Virus record (IMG/VR): IMGVR_UViG_3300028283_000002 | Coordinates: 62,001-126,000 of that record | Reading direction: 5' to 3' (one strand) | DNA: 64,000 nt | From: a virus | In this document: piece by piece, positions 59,919-64,000 of the stretch | How the letters are laid out: every line of letters begins with the position of its first letter | Position numbering within the stretch: the first letter of the stretch is position 1 | Translations under genes and position numbers: made by a program | Notes under the pieces: model-generated | Seen by the model: the letters and a program-made list of their open reading frames with translations, nothing else | What the model was told of the DNA's origin: nothing | Database searches by the model: none

Positions 59919-60258
59919 CTACTTGTAATGATTGTGGGACACAGTATATAAGACATCTACCATCACTTATATACTGTGTCCCACAATCATTACAAGTAGT
60001 CAGAGGTTTCAATGGTGTTGTTTTCTTACCTTTTATAAAATTACTCCACTGTTTATGATATTTCTTTTTATAATGTTCACAATTTCTTTCAGATTGTGAT
60101 AAATAACATTCTGAATCACAAGCCATTCCAGCGTCACTACCAGGATATAAATAATCTAAAAAACAAGAACCTTCTGGGCATTCACAGATTTCCCAATTCT
60201 CTTCACCGTAAGGATCAAGTTCTTTTTTAGAATCAAACATTTTAAATTTTTTTATCAT
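59896..60258 (-). CDS. Candidate packaged Cys-rich protein with DPYGEENW tag right after the targeting start
   Basis: 120 residues, MIKKFKMFDSKKELDPYGEE then NWEICECPEGSCF. Both signals lie within the first 22 residues, so if the leader were cut the tag would become the new N-terminus. The body has about ten Cys (CECPEGSC, ACDSECYL, CEHYKKKY) and then CNDCGTQYISDGRC, a zinc-ribbon-like unit. The last 28 residues are encoded by the inverted repeat and are probably not original. Confidence 0.72.
   Translation of the reverse strand: MIKKFKMFDSKKELDPYGEENWEICECPEGSCFLDYLYPGSDAGMACDSECYLSQSERNCEHYKKKYHKQWSNFIKGKKTTPLKPLTTCNDCGTQYISDGRCLIYCVPQSLQVVKTILDK
59916..60002. repeat. 37-bp perfect inverted repeat with 13-base loop
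   Basis: Left arm 59916-59952 and right arm 59966-60002 are exact reverse complements (for example GACTACTTGTAATGATTGTG against CACAATCATTACAAGTAGTC). The right arm encodes C-N-D-C-G-T-Q-Y-I of the tagged Cys-rich protein. The left arm is an inverted copy that then joins the endonuclease remnant. Confidence 0.95.
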
Positions 60259-60377
60259 TACAAATATACTTATTTTTGTCCACTTAAAAAAATTAATTTA
60301 AACTAACATTTATATTGATATATATTAAAAATAACAACAATAAAAAAGATATATAAGGAGAAAAATTTAATTCAATT

Positions 60378-61286
60378 ATGAGAAACCAGAAGATAAGGAC
60401 TTTCTACAAAAAAGAAATGGCTTTAAATGATATAGTCGCAGAAAACTACTCAATGTCCCCCAACAAACCAAAGTTGTTCATGGATCACGTAGAAAAGAAA
60501 GACAAGAAAGACCTCCTTATCGTTGACGAAGACTTTGACCCCTTCAGCCGTGAAGATTTCTATATCGCTCATACAAAAGAATACGTTGACGCTTTTTTCG
60601 ATAATATTCCAAACCTTAACGTTAGTAATAAATTAAAATGGACACCAGAATTTGCTGATACTGTAAGATACACAAACTCATCACTTTACGCTGCTATTAA
60701 ACATAGTATTGATTATCCTGATATAGTTAGTTTATCCCCGACTGCTGGATTTCACCACGCTATGCCACATAGAGGATTTGATTTCTGTACTTTTTCTGGT
60801 CAAGTTATAGCTTCTGCTAAAATATACCAACAATACAAATTGGCTGGTGCTTACATAGATTTAGATGCCCATTTTGGTAACTCCATTGGAGATAGTATGA
60901 ACTTTGTTAAAGATTTAGATAAGGCTATTGTGATGAACATTAACCCAGAAGATTACCACGATTGGTACATTAAAAATCTAAACAGAGATCTTAAAATTCT
61001 AGAAAATAAGATATTAAATAAAGAAGTAGATTATTTAGTGTTTGCTCACGGTGCTGATAGCACAGAAGATGATGATCTTGGCGACGGTCAATTAACTGAT
61101 AAGGGTTGGGTTAGAGTTAGTGAAATAGTTTATAATTTCATTAACGAAATTGATTTAAAATTAGGAAGACCTATCCCATTAACTCTATCTTTATTTGGCG
61201 GATACAGAAGACATGACTTCGATAGTGTGTTGGACTTGCATTTAACGGATATAGAAAAATGCCACAGTATCCTCTGTAAAAATTAA
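60378..61286 (+). CDS. HDAC-like deacetylase (arginase/deacetylase superfamily)
   Basis: 302 residues. SLSPTAGFHHAMPHRGFDFC has the His-His pair. AGAYIDLDAHFGNSIGDSMN gives the D-x-D-x-H zinc block, YLVFAHGADSTEDDDLGDGQ the second Asp region, and LTLSLFGGYRRHD the G-G-Y. This order is that of class-II-type histone deacetylases and acetylpolyamine amidohydrolases. It would remove acetyl groups from lysines or polyamines. Its neighbour at 61311 has a GNAT-like acetyltransferase block. Confidence 0.85.
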   Translation: MRNQKIRTFYKKEMALNDIVAENYSMSPNKPKLFMDHVEKKDKKDLLIVDEDFDPFSREDFYIAHTKEYVDAFFDNIPNLNVSNKLKWTPEFADTVRYTNSSLYAAIKHSIDYPDIVSLSPTAGFHHAMPHRGFDFCTFSGQVIASAKIYQQYKLAGAYIDLDAHFGNSIGDSMNFVKDLDKAIVMNINPEDYHDWYIKNLNRDLKILENKILNKEVDYLVFAHGADSTEDDDLGDGQLTDKGWVRVSEIVYNFINEIDLKLGRPIPLTLSLFGGYRRHDFDSVLDLHLTDIEKCHSILCKN

Positions 61287-61295
61287 TTCTAAAAT

Positions 61296-61306
61296 TTAAT
61301 ATATAG
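61296..61306 (+). promoter_or_regulatory. Late-type promoter element, 4 nt before ATG
   Basis: TTAATATATAG, TGGC, then the ATG at 61311. Confidence 0.55.
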
Positions 61307-61310
61307 TGGC

Positions 61311-62588
61311 ATGAAATACCTTGGTACTATATTAGAAGAATTGGGTGTTAAATCATTACCAGTTTCGTCTTATTTAAATTGGAGTGATTTAGAATTCGAT
61401 AAGATTAGAAAAACTAGGGGCGATAAATATAAAAAATATGGAGGTAAAGAATTAGCAGATGAAAGAAGATCTTTAAAGAAGAAAATTAAAGCTGATATAG
61501 ATGAAATAAAAAAATTAAAAGATACTGGCATTTTCTTTATCGAGAAAGAGTCTTTTCTAATGCAATTTTTCACTCTTTACTTCTACAACGTTAGGTACAA
61601 AAAACCAATATCTGATATATTTAAAAAATGGGGAATCGATCCACTCGCAGCTAAAACACATTTCAGTTTAGAAGATAGATTAAACAGAATGCACTTTCTT
61701 AAAGGCGTTGATCCTCAGTTGAGGGGGACGGGTCTGGCGGAATTACTTTACAAAGAATTTATACATTATATAGGATGGGCTACATCAAATGCTGACGCCA
61801 AACCAGGTGTTAAAGTTATATGGTCAAAATTAGCTAAGGACGATGATTTTTATACTGTTGTAACTTATTTTGATGTATTGGCTATAAGTAAGAAAAAAGG
61901 ATATACAGAAGAAGAAATAAGACAAATTGTAAATAGATTTTTAGAATCTAAAGTTGAAGACGTTTATAAATATAAGGGCAAGACAGTCATAGACGACGAA
62001 CTTCTTGAAATGTTCCCCGAACTAAAAGATAAATATTACAGAAAAGGTAAAGTAGTTAAAAGATATGAGAACATTATAAAGAAAGAATTGAAATATCTTC
62101 CTTTTATAAACGATTCATTAATTATAGACGTCAAGGGGAACGAAGAATATTGTTTGATTAGAGATGTATATTTCACACACGGTAAAATATATTACTGGGG
62201 TGTGGTTAGATCAGGCGATATAATCATCTCACCTTATATCGAAGACGGGGAAATAGGGTTCAGTAAAGTTCTTTGGAAAGAAGTAGATGGTTACGATAAA
62301 TATACTATATTACAACAAGACGTTGATGTAGTTGGCATCATACCAAACTCTAATGATATAAGATTAACTAGGAGAAATGTTAGTGTGCAAGATATGATAG
62401 ATGGTGTAAGATTATCATACATACCTAGGAGAGTTGTATATAGTGGTGAGGAGTTAGATAGATTAGTCTTTTCGAGAACAAGAGTTAAAAACGCCATTGA
62501 AGTAAGAATATCTTATAAAGACGAAAGAAGAAAATTACAACTCATTAAGAATCACGAGTATTATAAAAGAATGTTCATCGCTAGATAA
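61311..62588 (+). CDS. Large protein with GNAT-like acetyltransferase block
   Basis: 425 residues, MKYLGTILEELGVKSLPVSS, whose I-L-E-E could be a processing site though the leader is atypical. A charged coiled coil follows (ADERRSLKKKIKADIDEIKK). Then MHFLKGVDPQLRGTGLAELL with YKEFIHYIGW resembles GNAT motif A (V-x-P-x-x-R-G-x-G-[LI]-[AG]-x-x-L), the acetyl-CoA pyrophosphate loop. The C-terminal 200 residues look beta-rich. It has a near-leaderless promoter. It overlaps the convergent endonuclease by 28 bases. The acetyltransferase call rests on one motif. Confidence 0.6.
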   Translation: MKYLGTILEELGVKSLPVSSYLNWSDLEFDKIRKTRGDKYKKYGGKELADERRSLKKKIKADIDEIKKLKDTGIFFIEKESFLMQFFTLYFYNVRYKKPISDIFKKWGIDPLAAKTHFSLEDRLNRMHFLKGVDPQLRGTGLAELLYKEFIHYIGWATSNADAKPGVKVIWSKLAKDDDFYTVVTYFDVLAISKKKGYTEEEIRQIVNRFLESKVEDVYKYKGKTVIDDELLEMFPELKDKYYRKGKVVKRYENIIKKELKYLPFINDSLIIDVKGNEEYCLIRDVYFTHGKIYYWGVVRSGDIIISPYIEDGEIGFSKVLWKEVDGYDKYTILQQDVDVVGIIPNSNDIRLTRRNVSVQDMIDGVRLSYIPRRVVYSGEELDRLVFSRTRVKNAIEVRISYKDERRKLQLIKNHEYYKRMFIAR

Positions 62589-63484
62589 TTGATTAGATTA
62601 TCGTCGTTCAAATCCTTTATATCATTTTCCCAAATATAAAACACCTTATAACCAAAGGATTCTGCTAATACCTTTTTATTTAAATCCCTTCTCCATATAG
62701 TTTTTACTCTTTCTTTTTTAAATGGGAATTTCAAAACGTCGTTCTCGTTATAAAGAACAGGATTAGCGTGCCATAGATCGCTATTAACATCTATCAGAGT
62801 ATTCTTTATCTTTATATCAAAGAACTTCCTTCCAACCATGAATCTCTTAGTGTATGTTATATTCAATTTATCAAGACAGTTTGTAACCTTAGACTCTATT
62901 GAAGAATATATTTTATCAAGAAGAAAGTCTTTTTGCTCATCTGATAAGTTAATCCAATGATTATAACATATTTTATATAAACTCTTTAATTCATTTTGTA
63001 CTTCTTCGTCTATGGTATCATTTTTCATATCTAACGTTTTAGATATGAATAGATCACGTAGATTTATGAAATTCTGTATGTTTTTAGAAGCATTTAGATT
63101 TTTTAAACGTTTCTTATTTTTAACAGATTGGAGTTTAGATACGTTATCCACTCCGTATTTGGTCATACAAGTTTTTTTGTATTTCTTGGTTGATATTTGT
63201 TTGGAACTTACTTTCATAGTTCTTCTTTTGATATTGTAATAATCTAGAAGAAATATTATGTTATTGTAACTTATGAGATGATCTTTTCTGATCTCAGGAA
63301 GACTTTTAAGTTTGACGACGTATTCATCGAAGAGAGTATTTTTAGTACTTATCATGGGGAAGTTATAAGATAGAAATTCAATTTTGATTCCTTCTTTTGT
63401 CCATACTTTCATGTTCTTGTTACACCTATAAATATGGCGACCGTCGTAGCGATTGATTCTATTTTTACAAAAAGGACAGTGCAT
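62561..63484 (-). CDS. EDxHD-type homing endonuclease
   Basis: 307 residues. N-terminal zinc finger (HCPFCKNRINRYDGRHIYRC), an HTH-like stretch, a DUF723-like repeat (MTKYGVDNVSKLQSVKNKKR), then a nuclease domain: VGRKFFDIKIKNTLIDVNSD, LWHANPVLYN, ESFGYKVFYIWENDI. The remnant at 59616 is a relative. It lies immediately upstream of the tail sheath gene and overlaps the 3' end of the 61311 gene. Confidence 0.86.
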   Translation of the reverse strand: MHCPFCKNRINRYDGRHIYRCNKNMKVWTKEGIKIEFLSYNFPMISTKNTLFDEYVVKLKSLPEIRKDHLISYNNIIFLLDYYNIKRRTMKVSSKQISTKKYKKTCMTKYGVDNVSKLQSVKNKKRLKNLNASKNIQNFINLRDLFISKTLDMKNDTIDEEVQNELKSLYKICYNHWINLSDEQKDFLLDKIYSSIESKVTNCLDKLNITYTKRFMVGRKFFDIKIKNTLIDVNSDLWHANPVLYNENDVLKFPFKKERVKTIWRRDLNKKVLAESFGYKVFYIWENDIKDLNDDNLINYLAMNILL

Positions 63485-63570
63485 CTTCTCACGTATATAT
63501 AAATAGTGAGAAGTTGGATAACTTCATATTTTTCAGTTGGAAAACTATCGAAAAATGAGAAAAATTATAA

Positions 63571-63579
63571 TATATATAG
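63571..63579 (+). promoter_or_regulatory. Late-type promoter element (TATATATAG)
   Basis: Lies 64 bases before the sheath ATG, giving a longer leader than the other copies. Confidence 0.4.
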
Positions 63580-63643
63580 TATTAAACGTATTAAATTGTA
63601 TGTGAGTCGTGGGACAAACATAGTAAAAAATAATTAAAAAAAT

Positions 63644-64000
63644 ATGCCAATAAGTAACAAAGATTTAGGAAAGTACAAACGTCCAGGTATTTTCATCGAA
63701 GAGATAGATCTATCGATGATTGAACGTCCAATTCAGGAAGTACTAATCAACTTAGTGCCTGGCTTCTCTAAGAAGGGTCCTTTCAATAAGCCTGTTAGGG
63801 TTAATAGCCCACAGGAATTTGAGGACATTTTTGGACCAGTGGACAAAAACCTTGAAAACAAAGGTTCATACTTCCACAGATTTGTAGAGGATATGTTGAC
63901 TGTGGGTCCCGTTTGGGCACTCAATTTATTGAAGACTGATCCTACTAGAGATCAATTGGAATGGGAATCTATCTCAGTTTCAGCTCAGTACGATAACGGT
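63644..64000 (+). CDS. Tail sheath protein (gp18-like), N-terminal part
   Basis: 119 residues to the right edge. LGKYKRPGIFIEEIDLSMIE, VLINLVPGFSKKGPFNKPVR, VNSPQEFEDIFGPVDKNLEN, and GSYFHRFVEDMLTVGPVWAL follow the N-terminal arm and first domain of contractile-phage tail sheaths (R-P-G-[VI]-[FY]-x-x-E; G-x-x-x-x-G-P; V-x-S-x-x-[ED]-F-x-x-x-F-G). It establishes myovirus morphology. The C-terminus lies outside the window. Confidence 0.9.
   Translation, partial: MPISNKDLGKYKRPGIFIEEIDLSMIERPIQEVLINLVPGFSKKGPFNKPVRVNSPQEFEDIFGPVDKNLENKGSYFHRFVEDMLTVGPVWALNLLKTDPTRDQLEWESISVSAQYDNG

Overview
The window is a continuous, AT-rich, gene-dense stretch of a large contractile-tailed (T4-like, probably jumbo) bacteriophage. 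Three things point to this: the start of a tail sheath gene at the right edge, a baseplate-wedge gp6/J-type protein at 39.5-41.3 kb, and large structural proteins at 31.6-34.3 and 55.3-57.5 kb. A Bacteroidetes (Flavobacteriia-like) host is suggested by a phage bS21 that reads like the Bacteroidetes version, by two lipoproteins, by a FISUMP-type domain, and by the near absence of Shine-Dalgarno sites except in front of bS21. I see no rRNA, tRNA or CRISPR array.

Layout. 0-1.1 kb: RtcB RNA ligase (cut by the window edge). 1.2-5.5 kb: a ribbon-helix-helix/homing-endonuclease pair and three minus-strand genes of candidate packaged proteins. 5.5-10.2 kb: glycosyltransferase, small structural-type genes, bS21, a frameshifted thymidylate synthase and a GIY-YIG endonuclease. 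10.3-19.2 kb: candidate packaged proteins, a C39-like cysteine protease, an M14-like carboxypeptidase, a metallophosphoesterase and a LAGLIDADG endonuclease. 19.2-28.9 kb: a tightly overlapping minus-strand run of about 28 small genes (tagged proteins, small membrane proteins, a lipoprotein, zinc-ribbon proteins). 29-34.3 kb: GT2 enzyme, endonuclease pair, Fn3-like protein, a roughly 330-bp structured non-coding gap and a 903-residue structural protein. 34.4-44.8 kb: more packaged-protein candidates around the gp6-like gene. 44.8-55.3 kb: two very large multidomain glycosyltransferases bracketed by homing endonucleases, then a collagen-like fibre and a FISUMP tip protein. 55.3-64 kb: structural protein, Tyr/Gly-rich lipoprotein, an RNA ligase, a 37-bp perfect inverted repeat at an endonuclease remnant, an HDAC-like deacetylase next to a GNAT-like protein, an endonuclease and the sheath.

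The main signal is a two-part short-peptide code. (1) About 18 otherwise unrelated proteins begin with M-x-K-x-[FY]-x-x-[FY]-[LIV]-x-E, the same design as the T4 capsid-targeting sequence that sends internal proteins into the head and is cut after (L/I)-x-E. (2) Seventeen proteins carry a near-invariant motif D-P-Y-G-E-E-[NDE]-W, usually at the extreme C-terminus; seven carry both signals. In the 19-27 kb block the tag is fused to pieces that look like a tail-sheath C-terminal domain, a major-capsid-protein segment and a fibre segment. I read this as a candidate system of packaged or virion-docked effector proteins whose tag is undescribed as far as I know.

Expression appears to use a T4-late-like element TTAATATATA(G). 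In four genes, three with CTS-like starts, it lies exactly four bases before the ATG, which would give leaderless mRNAs. Six to seven single-base frameshifts, in both directions, interrupt good reading frames (thyA among them), so sequence error or gene decay has to be resolved before some genes are called broken.
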